From Alphaproteobacteria bacterium (GTDB lineage Bacteria > Pseudomonadota > Alphaproteobacteria > Rhizobiales > Aestuariivirgaceae), in the NCBI GenBank assembly GCA_020441605.1, contig JAGRLX010000144.1, positions 1,620-20,826 on the forward strand: a stretch of DNA of 19,207 bases, read 5' to 3'. How positions within the stretch are numbered: position 1 is the first letter of the stretch; the number at the start of each line of letters is the position of its first letter. The notes below the pieces were generated by a model, which worked only from the letters and a program-made list of their open reading frames with translations, did not search any database and was not told where the DNA came from. The position numbers and the translations under genes are program-made. Shown here piece by piece: positions 13,440 through 19,207 of this stretch.

Positions 13440-14765
13440 ATGGCGATCAGGGCAGACATCATTCTCAGGGGCGGAACCGTGGTCAACCACGACGGCGTCG
13501 GAAAGCGCGACATTGCCGTTGCGGATGGCCGGATCGCCGGGATCGGCCAGTTTGACGCCGCCGCCGCGGGAGAGGCGATCGACTGCACCGGCTTGCAGTT
13601 CCTGCCTGGTGTCATCGACAGCCAGGTGCATTTGCGCGAACCCGGCGCCGAGCACAAGGAAGACCTCGAGACCGGAAGCCGTGCGGCAGTCATGGGCGGT
13701 GTCACGTCGGTGTTCGAAATGCCCAACACCAAGCCGCTGACGGTGACCGAGGTCGATCTGGCCGACAAGGTGCGGCGCGCCACCAACCGCATGCAGTGCG
13801 ACTTTGCCTTCTACATGGGCGGTACCCGCGACAATGCCCACGTGCTGGGCGATCTGGAGCGGCTTCCGGGGTGCGCCGGCACCAAGGTGTTCATGGGTTC
13901 GTCCACGGGAACCCTGCTGGTCGAGGACGACGAGGGAATAGCCCGGATCCTCGCCAACATCCGCCGCCGCGCCGCCTTCCATAGCGAGGATGAGTTCCGG
14001 CTCAATGCCCGCAAGGGTGAACAGCGCCCCGGCGAAGCGGCAAGCCACCCGGTCTGGCGCGATGCCGAGGCGGCACGGCTCTGCACCGAGCGCTTGCTGC
14101 GGCTCGCCCGTGCGGCAGGCAAGCGCATCCACGTGCTCCATGTCTCGACCGCCGATGAATTCCCGCTGCTGGCCGCCAACCGCGATATCGCTACCGTCGA
14201 AGTGACGCCACATCATTTGTCTTTCGCCCTTGAGGACTACGCCCGGCTCGGCACCCTGATCCAGATGAACCCGCCAGTGCGTGAGGCCCAACATCGCCTG
14301 GCCATCTGGAAGGCGCTGCAATCGGGCCTCGTCGATGTTCTGGGATCGGACCATGCCCCCCATACGCTGGACGAGAAGGCCAAACCCTATCCGCAATCGC
14401 CGTCCGGCATGCCGGGCCTGCAGACCCTGGTGCCGGTCATGCTCGATTTCGTCAGCAAGGGTAGGCTCTCGATCGAGCGCTTTGTCGATCTCACATCCCA
14501 TGGGCCGTCGCGTATTTTCGGCATCGCCGGCAAGGGCCGCATCGCCGAGGGCTATGACGCGGATTTGACTATCGTCGACTTGCAGGCGAAGCGCGAAATC
14601 ACCAATGAATGGATCGAGAGCCGCTGCAAGTGGACACCCTATCATGGCATGACCGTGACCGGCTGGCCGGTGGGCACCTTTGTCCGCGGCAAGCGGGTGA
14701 TGTGGGAAGATGAAATCCTGGGCGAGGCTCGGGGTCAGCCCATTCGTTTCAATGAAGCCCTTTGA
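13440..14765 (+). CDS. pyrC: Dihydroorotase-like amidohydrolase (first His of HxH replaced by Gln)
   Basis: A 441-residue cyclic amidohydrolase of the class I dihydroorotase type, which closes carbamoyl-aspartate to dihydroorotate in pyrimidine synthesis. Visible site residues are Lys149 in TKVFMGSSTG (candidate carbamylated bridge), His181 in FHSEDE, His234 in VLHVSTADEFP, and Asp304 in VLGSDHAPHT. The usual D-x-H-x-H metal motif reads DSQVH here, so the first His is Gln62 while His64 is kept; HLREPGAEHKEDLETGSRAAVMGGVTSVFEMPNT follows as expected. I recall this form from alphaproteobacterial proteins annotated as dihydroorotase, but its activity should not be taken for granted. The ATG at 13440 has AAGGAAA upstream; an in-frame earlier start overlaps ygfZ. 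It heads a co-directional group with the reductase and LysE genes. The symbol follows the family name only. Confidence 0.85.
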   Translation: MAIRADIILRGGTVVNHDGVGKRDIAVADGRIAGIGQFDAAAAGEAIDCTGLQFLPGVIDSQVHLREPGAEHKEDLETGSRAAVMGGVTSVFEMPNTKPLTVTEVDLADKVRRATNRMQCDFAFYMGGTRDNAHVLGDLERLPGCAGTKVFMGSSTGTLLVEDDEGIARILANIRRRAAFHSEDEFRLNARKGEQRPGEAASHPVWRDAEAARLCTERLLRLARAAGKRIHVLHVSTADEFPLLAANRDIATVEVTPHHLSFALEDYARLGTLIQMNPPVREAQHRLAIWKALQSGLVDVLGSDHAPHTLDEKAKPYPQSPSGMPGLQTLVPVMLDFVSKGRLSIERFVDLTSHGPSRIFGIAGKGRIAEGYDADLTIVDLQAKREITNEWIESRCKWTPYHGMTVTGWPVGTFVRGKRVMWEDEILGEARGQPIRFNEAL

Positions 14766-14776
14766 CAGGAGAGACC

Positions 14777-15760
14777 ATGTCGTTCCGCGCCATCCAGATC
14801 AGCAAGACAGACCAGGGTCAGAAGGTCGACTTCGTCACCCTCGAAGACAGCGTGCTCACCGATGGTGACGTACTGATCGAGGTGTCCCATTCCTCGGTGA
14901 ACTACAAAGACGGCCTGGCGGTCACCGGCAAGGCGCCCATTATCCGCAAGTATCCGCTGATTCCCGGCATTGATCTCGCTGGCACGGTACGTGAGTCGAC
15001 CCACCCAGGGTGGAAGGCCGGCGACCAGGTGGTGCTGAACGGCTGGGGCGTGGGGGAACAGCACAATGGCGGCTATGCGGAACTGGCGCGCATTCCCGGC
15101 GACTGGCTAGTGCCTGTACCCAAGGGCTGGACCACGGCAGATTGCATGGCAGTCGGAGTTGCCGGCTACACCGCGATGCTCTGCGTGATGGCCCTGGAAG
15201 AGCAGGGGGTCAAGCCGTCCGATGGCGACGTTCTGGTAACTGGGGCGGCCGGCGGCGTTGGCACGACGGCCATCGTCATTCTGGCCAAGCTCGGCTATCG
15301 CGTCATTGCCTCCACCGGCCGCATGTCCGAAGAGCCGTTCCTCAAGGATCTTGGGGCCGCCGGCGTCATCGACCGCGCTGAATTCAACACCCCGGTGAAG
15401 CCCCTGGCCAAGACGCGCTGGGCCGCTTGCGTCGATTCGGTGGGATCGGTGACCCTCGCCAACGTGCTGTCGCAGATCAATCCCGAAGGAACCGTTGCTG
15501 CTTGCGGCCTGGCCCAGGGCATGGATCTGCCGACCAGCGTCGCGCCCTTCATCCTGCGCGGCGTGAAGCTTATCGGCGTCAATTCGGTCACCACCCCCAT
15601 GCCGCGCCGGCTCAAGTGCTGGGAACGCATCGCCCGCGATCTCGACCTCGGCAAGCTGCGCAAGCTCACCACTCACGTGAAGCTCGAGGACGTACCGCGC
15701 GTTGCAGCCGACATCGTTGCCGGCCAGGTTCGCGGTCGCGTGGTCGTCGATATCCGCTAG
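14777..15760 (+). CDS. acuI: AcuI/YhdH-type medium-chain NADPH oxidoreductase
   Basis: A 327-residue zinc-free medium-chain reductase. SVNYKDGLAVTGK at 40-52, YPLIPGIDLAGTV, LNGWGVGEQHNGGYAE and the nucleotide-binding VTGAAGGVGTTAI at 154-166 match the YhdH/AcuI subfamily, as does TTPMPRRLKCWERIARDLD near the C-terminus. AcuI reduces acryloyl-CoA to propionyl-CoA with NADPH, which detoxifies acrylyl-CoA in propionate, 3-hydroxypropionate or DMSP metabolism. The exact substrate here is inferred from family. The ATG at 14777 has AGGAG at 14767-14771 and lies 11 bases after the dihydroorotase stop. LysE follows with almost no gap. Confidence 0.88.
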   Translation: MSFRAIQISKTDQGQKVDFVTLEDSVLTDGDVLIEVSHSSVNYKDGLAVTGKAPIIRKYPLIPGIDLAGTVRESTHPGWKAGDQVVLNGWGVGEQHNGGYAELARIPGDWLVPVPKGWTTADCMAVGVAGYTAMLCVMALEEQGVKPSDGDVLVTGAAGGVGTTAIVILAKLGYRVIASTGRMSEEPFLKDLGAAGVIDRAEFNTPVKPLAKTRWAACVDSVGSVTLANVLSQINPEGTVAACGLAQGMDLPTSVAPFILRGVKLIGVNSVTTPMPRRLKCWERIARDLDLGKLRKLTTHVKLEDVPRVAADIVAGQVRGRVVVDIR

Positions 15761-15763
15761 GTG

Positions 15764-16396
15764 ATGGACCTTGCGCTTCTGGTGACCGGCGTCGCCATCG
15801 GACTGTCGGTGACGGCACCGCTGGGGCCGGTCAACATCATTGTCGTGCGCGCCGCCATCCGAAGGGGCGTGGCGGTGGCGGTCATGGCCGGACTGGGATC
15901 GGTGCTTGCCGATGTGATCTTTGCGACCGTCGCGGCCTATGGTGTCCGCTCGGTGGAGCGATTCATCGTCGATTATGCCCTGCCTCTCACCTTGATCGGT
16001 GGCTTCCTGTTGGTGGTGATCGGCGTGCGGACTGCGCGCCATCACGTGACGCTTGCCGTCAATGACGATGGCGAGCCTTCGCGTGCGGGTGTCATCACGC
16101 GCAAGTTCTTCACGACATTGGTCTTGGCGCTCACCAATCCCGGTACCTTCTTCGGAATTCTGGCGATCTTCGGTACCATGAGCCCGGTACTCCGGCTGGG
16201 AAGCGCCTCCGGCCGCTCGCTGACGGTTGTGGCCGGGGTGGGTCTGGGCGGACTGCTCTGGTGGTCGTTCCTGAGCTTAACCGTCCATCACCTGAAGACC
16301 CGGCTGACGGAAGCGGTGCTCGACCGCATCAACCGCTGGGCCGGCATATTGATCGCCGGCTTCGGCTTCGCGTTGCTGATGGAGGCAGTGTTCTGA
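15764..16396 (+). CDS. LysE/RhtB-family exporter
   Basis: A 210-residue inner-membrane protein with about six hydrophobic segments (near residues 2-30, 36-60, 68-90, 118-140, 155-175 and 190-208). The N-terminal APLGPVNIIVVRAAIRRG is a variant of the LysE G-P-G-P loop, and LALTNPGTFFGILAIFG is the second conserved element. The family exports amino acids or related small metabolites using the proton gradient; the cargo is unknown. The ATG at 15764 lies three bases after the reductase stop, with an adjacent GTG at 15761 as alternative, so it is probably coupled. It converges on the unknown 86-residue gene with six bases between stops. Confidence 0.87.
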   Translation: MDLALLVTGVAIGLSVTAPLGPVNIIVVRAAIRRGVAVAVMAGLGSVLADVIFATVAAYGVRSVERFIVDYALPLTLIGGFLLVVIGVRTARHHVTLAVNDDGEPSRAGVITRKFFTTLVLALTNPGTFFGILAIFGTMSPVLRLGSASGRSLTVVAGVGLGGLLWWSFLSLTVHHLKTRLTEAVLDRINRWAGILIAGFGFALLMEAVF

Positions 16397-16402
16397 CAGG
16401 AA

Positions 16403-16663
16403 TTACTGGGTAGTCTTCTGCAATGTGAACTCACCCGCCCGCACCCGTTCGGGAAGCCGTTCGCACATCTGCGCCACCGGTTCCTCGCCATAGCAGCCGA
16501 TCATGTCCGACAGCGCGGCAAAGATCGCGGCCGTCGCCAGGCAATCCGGATCAACACCATCATAGATCGCATCGTGCCAGGCTTCCATGAGATAGCGCAG
16601 AGCAAGGTGCTTGGCCTCGGCTGCTGATCTTGCGTGTTCCGGATTGGTGTCAGTTTTCAGCAT
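16403..16663 (-). CDS. Small conserved-looking protein of unknown function
   Basis: An 86-residue soluble, acidic, mostly helical protein. I do not recognise a family. Visible features are an Ala/Glu-rich first helix with AEAKHLALRYLMEAWHDA, a central LATAAIFAALSDMIGCYGEEPVAQM, and a charged tail ending in LQKTTQ. It has no signal peptide or membrane segment. The ATG at 16663 (MLKTDTNPEH) is preferred; a GTG at 16729 would add 22 residues with a Gly/Cys/His-rich stretch that looks unlike the rest. No strong Shine-Dalgarno is present. It stands alone between LysE (convergent) and the Nudix gene (same strand, 135 bases upstream). Confidence 0.6.
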   Translation of the reverse strand: MLKTDTNPEHARSAAEAKHLALRYLMEAWHDAIYDGVDPDCLATAAIFAALSDMIGCYGEEPVAQMCERLPERVRAGEFTLQKTTQ

Positions 16664-16798
16664 GTAACCCAGTATCAAAGCACCACACTGGCCATGGCAT
16701 GTCCCCCCGCCGTGGCCTTCCGATGGCACCTTAGCGCCTGAACCGGGGCAGGCGACTCGATACTTAAAGGAAGGTTAATTTCTTCGCTGGCATTCGCG

Positions 16799-17227
16799 TC
16801 AAAGCTTCAGGAGCTGTCTGGCACGCAGCACGGCCTCGTGCACCTGCGGCGCCAGATGGTAGCGACCCAGCGCATCCGGATCGGCCCACTCGACAGCCTG
16901 GGCATCGCTGGCCGCCACCGGTTCACCGGCGTCCGCCAAGCCGCCATAGCAAGCGATGGCATAATGCAGGGTGACGGTTCCAGCCGCATCGCGGCGAATC
17001 ACGTCGAAGACGCCAACGAGCGTGTCGAGCCGTGCCGAGAGCCCGGTTTCTTCCATGAGTTCGCGGCGGGCGGCTTCGGCGGTCGACTCGCCGAGTTCCA
17101 CATGCCCGCCGGGGAGCGCCCAGATCCCCGCCGGCGGTTTGGCCCGTTGTGCCAGCAGAACGCGTCCATTGCGCCAGACGCAGGCCGACGCTCCCAGCTT
17201 TGGGAGGTGTTGAGATGGAGTGCTCAT
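16799..17227 (-). CDS. Nudix hydrolase
   Basis: A 142-residue Nudix protein. A full Nudix box runs from Gly41 to Leu63 (GHVELGES, then RRELMEETGL) and matches GX5EX7REUXEEXGU at every fixed position. The box is preceded by PPAGIWALPG, typical of the ADP-ribose pyrophosphatase/MutT-like class. It hydrolyses a nucleoside diphosphate linked to another moiety; the substrate cannot be told from sequence. The ATG at 17227 leaves only 18 bases to the divergent SRAP start. The next internal Met lies inside the Nudix box, so the start is reasonably fixed. The 135 bases downstream of its stop hold only a weak inverted repeat. Confidence 0.88.
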   Translation of the reverse strand: MSTPSQHLPKLGASACVWRNGRVLLAQRAKPPAGIWALPGGHVELGESTAEAARRELMEETGLSARLDTLVGVFDVIRRDAAGTVTLHYAIACYGGLADAGEPVAASDAQAVEWADPDALGRYHLAPQVHEAVLRARQLLKL

Positions 17228-17245
17228 CAGGAGTAGTCTCGCGGC

Positions 17246-17917
17246 ATGTGCGGACTATATAGCTTCAGAAAGGGTGCGGAGGAAACCCGGAACCTTTTCA
17301 ACTACCGGGAAATGGCCGATTGTCCCCCGCGCCAATATGTGGCGCCGGGCGGGCCGATCGCCATCGTCCGCATGGACCAGGGGGTGCGGAGCTTCGCCCT
17401 CGTGCGCTGGGGCTTCGTTCCGGGATGGGCCAAGGAAGTGAAGCCCGGCAAACCACTGATCAACGCCCGTGGTGAGACCGTTGCCGAAAAGCCTTCGTTT
17501 CGCAATGCCTTCAGGCGCCGCCGCTGCCTGATCCCGGTCGATGGCTTCTATGAATGGCTGGGCGATGTGCCCGGCCGTAAGATTCCCTATTTCATCCATC
17601 GCCCGGATGACGGGCTTTTTGCCTTCGCCGGCCTCTGGGAGCACTGGATGGACGCCGATGGATCAGAGCTCGAGACCGGCGTGATCATCACCACCACGCC
17701 GAACCGCGAGGTGGCCGAAATCCACGACCGCATGCCAGTGGTGGTCGAGCCCGGCGACTACGAGACCTGGCTGACCGGCGACAGCGCCGATGCCCAGGCA
17801 CTGATCCATCCGATCCGCGATGGCTATTTTGCGGTGGAACCGACCCGCATCGCACGTACCCCGCCCCCGCCGAAACAGGCGCCTGCTGAAAAGCCGGGAC
17901 AGATGAAACTGATCTAG
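17246..17917 (+). CDS. SRAP-domain abasic-site sensor (YedK/HMCES family)
   Basis: A 223-residue SRAP protein. The essential N-terminal Cys2 follows the initiator Met (MCGLYSF), and Met removal would expose it. The rest of the site is complete: Asn73 and Arg75 in PLINARGETV, Glu103 in PVDGFYEWLG, His160 in IHDRMPVV. YedK and human HMCES form a thiazolidine crosslink between Cys2 and abasic sites in single-stranded DNA, shielding them during replication. Because Cys2 must be the second residue, ATG 17246 is fixed by function. The Pro-rich tail (APEKPGQMKLI-like end) is family-typical. AGGAG at 17229-17233 is 12 bases from the ATG, which is long. Divergent from Nudix by 18 bases; its stop shares a CTAG with the convergent GNAT gene. 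Confidence 0.93.
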   Translation: MCGLYSFRKGAEETRNLFNYREMADCPPRQYVAPGGPIAIVRMDQGVRSFALVRWGFVPGWAKEVKPGKPLINARGETVAEKPSFRNAFRRRRCLIPVDGFYEWLGDVPGRKIPYFIHRPDDGLFAFAGLWEHWMDADGSELETGVIITTTPNREVAEIHDRMPVVVEPGDYETWLTGDSADAQALIHPIRDGYFAVEPTRIARTPPPPKQAPAEKPGQMKLI

Positions 17918-18414
17918 CCGGAGGTGGGCCAAGCCCCGATCCCGAGTGTCTTTTCCATCCTGAAATTGGTCAGGGTCTGGCCATTGCAGCGAACAGCCTG
18001 GGCGGCGACCAGTCTGAAACCCCGGCGAAGGAAGAAGGGCCGGGCCGTGATGCTTGCTTCGGTAAATATCCTTGTAGTGCCTTGCGCCCTGGCTGCAGTC
18101 TCCACCAACCGCAGCAGGGCCGTGGCGACGCCCCGTCGCAGGAAGTCCGGGTGGACAAACATCATGTCCAGATGGCCATCCGCTTCGAAATCGGTGAAGC
18201 CCGCGGGGCGGCCATCCATTTCAGCGACCCAGGTTGGGCGCGATAGGCGATGATCCGCCCATTCCTGGCGGTCGACCGCCGACCACGCCGCGATCTGCGC
18301 TGCATCGTAATCCTTGCTGGCCACCTCGCGGATGGCGCGCTGAAAGATCGTGATGACGTGGTCAAGATCGTCTGCGTCATAGGGTCTGATCGACAGCACG
18401 GCGCCGGCCGTCAC
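17914..18414 (-). CDS. GNAT-family N-acetyltransferase (YafP-like)
   Basis: A 166-residue GNAT protein. MMFVHPDFLRRGVATALLRLVE at 84-105 is motif A with the acetyl-CoA pyrophosphate loop R-R-G-V-A; SITARPFFLRRGFRLV at 121-136 is motif B. The N-terminal ASKDYDAAQIAAWSAVDRQEW resembles E. coli YafP. The acetylated substrate is unknown. The start is GTG at 18414 (18412-18414), which overlaps the previous stop as GTGA. Last gene of a - strand run. Its TAG stop lies in the same CTAG tetramer as the SRAP stop. Confidence 0.85.
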   Translation of the reverse strand: MTAGAVLSIRPYDADDLDHVITIFQRAIREVASKDYDAAQIAAWSAVDRQEWADHRLSRPTWVAEMDGRPAGFTDFEADGHLDMMFVHPDFLRRGVATALLRLVETAARAQGTTRIFTEASITARPFFLRRGFRLVAAQAVRCNGQTLTNFRMEKTLGIGAWPTSG

Positions 18415-18830
18415 GCGGTGATCCTCCGCGCCATGCAGAATACCGGGTTCACCTCATAGCCCAGGGCTTCGTAGAAGCCCCTCACCCTGTCGTTCTCCGA
18501 CCGGACCAGGAGATTGACCTTCCAGACGCCGCGTTCACCCAGCCAGGCTTCGGCGGCCCGCACCATAGCCTTGCCGATGCCCTTGCCCTGCAGCGACGGA
18601 TCTACGGCAACATAGTAGAGCATGCCGCGGTGACCGTCGTGACCGACCATGGCCGAGGCTACGATGCGCGTCTGATCCATGCCGACGAGGATTGTGGAGG
18701 ACGCGCTCTCCCTGGCAAAGGAAATGTCCTTGTACGGATCATTCCATGCGCGGACGAGCCCGCACGCCTGCCAAAGCGCGACGACGGCCTCGACGTCGCC
18801 ATCGCCGATCTCGCGGAATGTTATTGTCAC
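18411..18830 (-). CDS. ypeA: GNAT-family acetyltransferase, YpeA-like
   Basis: A 139-residue GNAT protein close to the YpeA group. CGLVRAWNDPYKDI at 23-36, GHDGHRGMLYYVAVDPSLQGKGIGKAM at 63-89 with the Q-G-K-G-I-G acetyl-CoA loop, and VNLLVRSENDRVRGFYEALGYE at 105-126 are all subfamily hallmarks. The substrate is unknown. The GTG start at 18830 overlaps the upstream oxidase stop as GTGA, and its own stop overlaps the next GNAT start the same way. The two acetyltransferases differ from each other beyond the shared fold and are not a recent duplication. Confidence 0.87.
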   Translation of the reverse strand: MTITFREIGDGDVEAVVALWQACGLVRAWNDPYKDISFARESASSTILVGMDQTRIVASAMVGHDGHRGMLYYVAVDPSLQGKGIGKAMVRAAEAWLGERGVWKVNLLVRSENDRVRGFYEALGYEVNPVFCMARRITA

Positions 18831-19207
18831 GGCAAGACCCGCCCGGGGTTGAGGATGTTCAGGGGGTCGAAGAGTCGCTTGAGGCCCCGCATCATCTCGA
18901 GTTCGACCGGCGACTTGATATGGGCCATGTGGCGCGCCTTGAGCCGGCCCATGCCGTGTTCAGCGCTGATCGATCCGCCCAGATTCTGTACCACAGCGAA
19001 GACCACGTCGTTCATCGCATCCCAGCTGTCGACGAAGGCGCGGGTGTTCATCCCCACCGGCTGCGACACATTGTAGTGGATATTGCCATCGCCCATGTGG
19101 CCGAAGGTCACGAAACGCGTTCCGGGCATGAAGCGGCTGACAGCCGCATCGGCCTCGCGGATGAAGTCGGGCACCTTCGAGACCGGAACCGAGATGTCGT
19201 GCTTGAT
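18827..19207 (-). CDS. FAD-linked D-2-hydroxyacid dehydrogenase, C-terminal end (partial)
   Basis: The C-terminal 126 codons of a gene that starts beyond the window, open in frame to base 19207. The FAD-oxidase C-terminal domain is clear: KHDISVPVSKVPDF at its start, FGHMGDGNIHYNVSQP with the two metal-binding His residues, GGSISAEHGMGRLKARHM with the third His, and DPLNILNPGRVLP at the end. This is the D-lactate (cytochrome)/GlcD/D-2-hydroxyglutarate dehydrogenase family, which oxidises a D-2-hydroxy acid and passes electrons to the respiratory chain. The motifs shown fit a D-2-hydroxyglutarate dehydrogenase-like enzyme, but the substrate-defining N-terminal half is not visible. The TGA stop overlaps the downstream GNAT GTG by GTGA. 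Confidence 0.93.
   Translation of the reverse strand: MKHDISVPVSKVPDFIREADAAVSRFMPGTRFVTFGHMGDGNIHYNVSQPVGMNTRAFVDSWDAMNDVVFAVVQNLGGSISAEHGMGRLKARHMAHIKSPVELEMMRGLKRLFDPLNILNPGRVLP

Noticed and set aside
13374..14645. Long open frame of 423 codons on the strand opposite dihydroorotase
   Set aside because: It mirrors the dihydroorotase reading frame, has a His/Gly/Asp-rich composition typical of antisense frames in GC-rich DNA, and shows no recognisable motif.
16755..16798. Inverted repeat GAAG...CTTC downstream of the Nudix gene as a terminator
   Set aside because: The stem is four pairs with an AT-rich loop and a broken T-run, too weak to call.
1..19207. CRISPR arrays, tRNA or rRNA genes, insertion sequences, prophage or toxin-antitoxin genes
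   Set aside because: No regular repeat-spacer pattern, no clover-leaf or rRNA-like stretch, no transposase or integrase motif and no recognisable toxin-antitoxin pair was found on either strand.

Overview
The window is GC-rich chromosomal DNA whose protein families and gene order point to an alphaproteobacterium, most likely of the Hyphomicrobiales/Rhodospirillales type. Pointers are ppdK followed by a SleB-type hydrolase, an iolD/iolE pair under an RpiR regulator, and an alphaproteobacterial-type dihydroorotase divergent from ygfZ-tag. The genus cannot be read from the sequence. No tRNA, rRNA, CRISPR array, insertion sequence or phage gene was seen. Coding density is very high and no gap exceeds 300 bases.

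Layout. (1) 2-1478, + strand: the end of pyruvate phosphate dikinase and a membrane-anchored SleB-type cell-wall hydrolase, with a candidate CtrA box between them. (2) 1574-9912: a divergent catabolic locus. The - strand carries an SSADH-like aldehyde dehydrogenase, an HpcH/HpaI aldolase and a D-2-hydroxyacid dehydrogenase in one operon. The + strand carries an RpiR/SIS regulator, then iolD (ThDP-dependent ring-opening hydrolase), iolE (inosose dehydratase) and a Gfo/Idh/MocA oxidoreductase. The two arms share a 149-bp control region with a perfect 13-bp palindrome that overlaps the likely promoters. (3) 9997-10857, +: a fold-type IV (IlvE-like) aminotransferase. (4) 10861-13377, -: the tightly packed operon ygfZ, tag, HD phosphohydrolase, tyrosine-phosphatase-like protein. 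(5) 13440-16396, +: dihydroorotase, an AcuI/YhdH-type reductase and a LysE-family exporter. (6) 16403-17227, -: a small unknown protein and a Nudix hydrolase. (7) 17246-17917, +: an SRAP-domain (YedK/HMCES) protein. (8) 17914-19207, -: two GNAT acetyltransferases coupled by GTGA overlaps to an FAD-linked D-2-hydroxyacid dehydrogenase that runs off the window.

How it fits together. Region 2 is the most interesting part. It has the middle steps of inositol-type catabolism (dehydrogenase, dehydratase, ring hydrolase). It lacks iolB, iolC, iolJ, iolA and any transporter, and instead has a pyruvate-aldolase/aldehyde dehydrogenase/2-hydroxyacid dehydrogenase arm on the opposite strand. It may be a variant, non-phosphorylating cyclitol route, or part of a scattered iol regulon. 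Regions 4, 6 and 7 hold several nucleotide-pool and DNA-damage functions (Tag, HD nucleotidase-like, Nudix, SRAP) around a pyrimidine gene.
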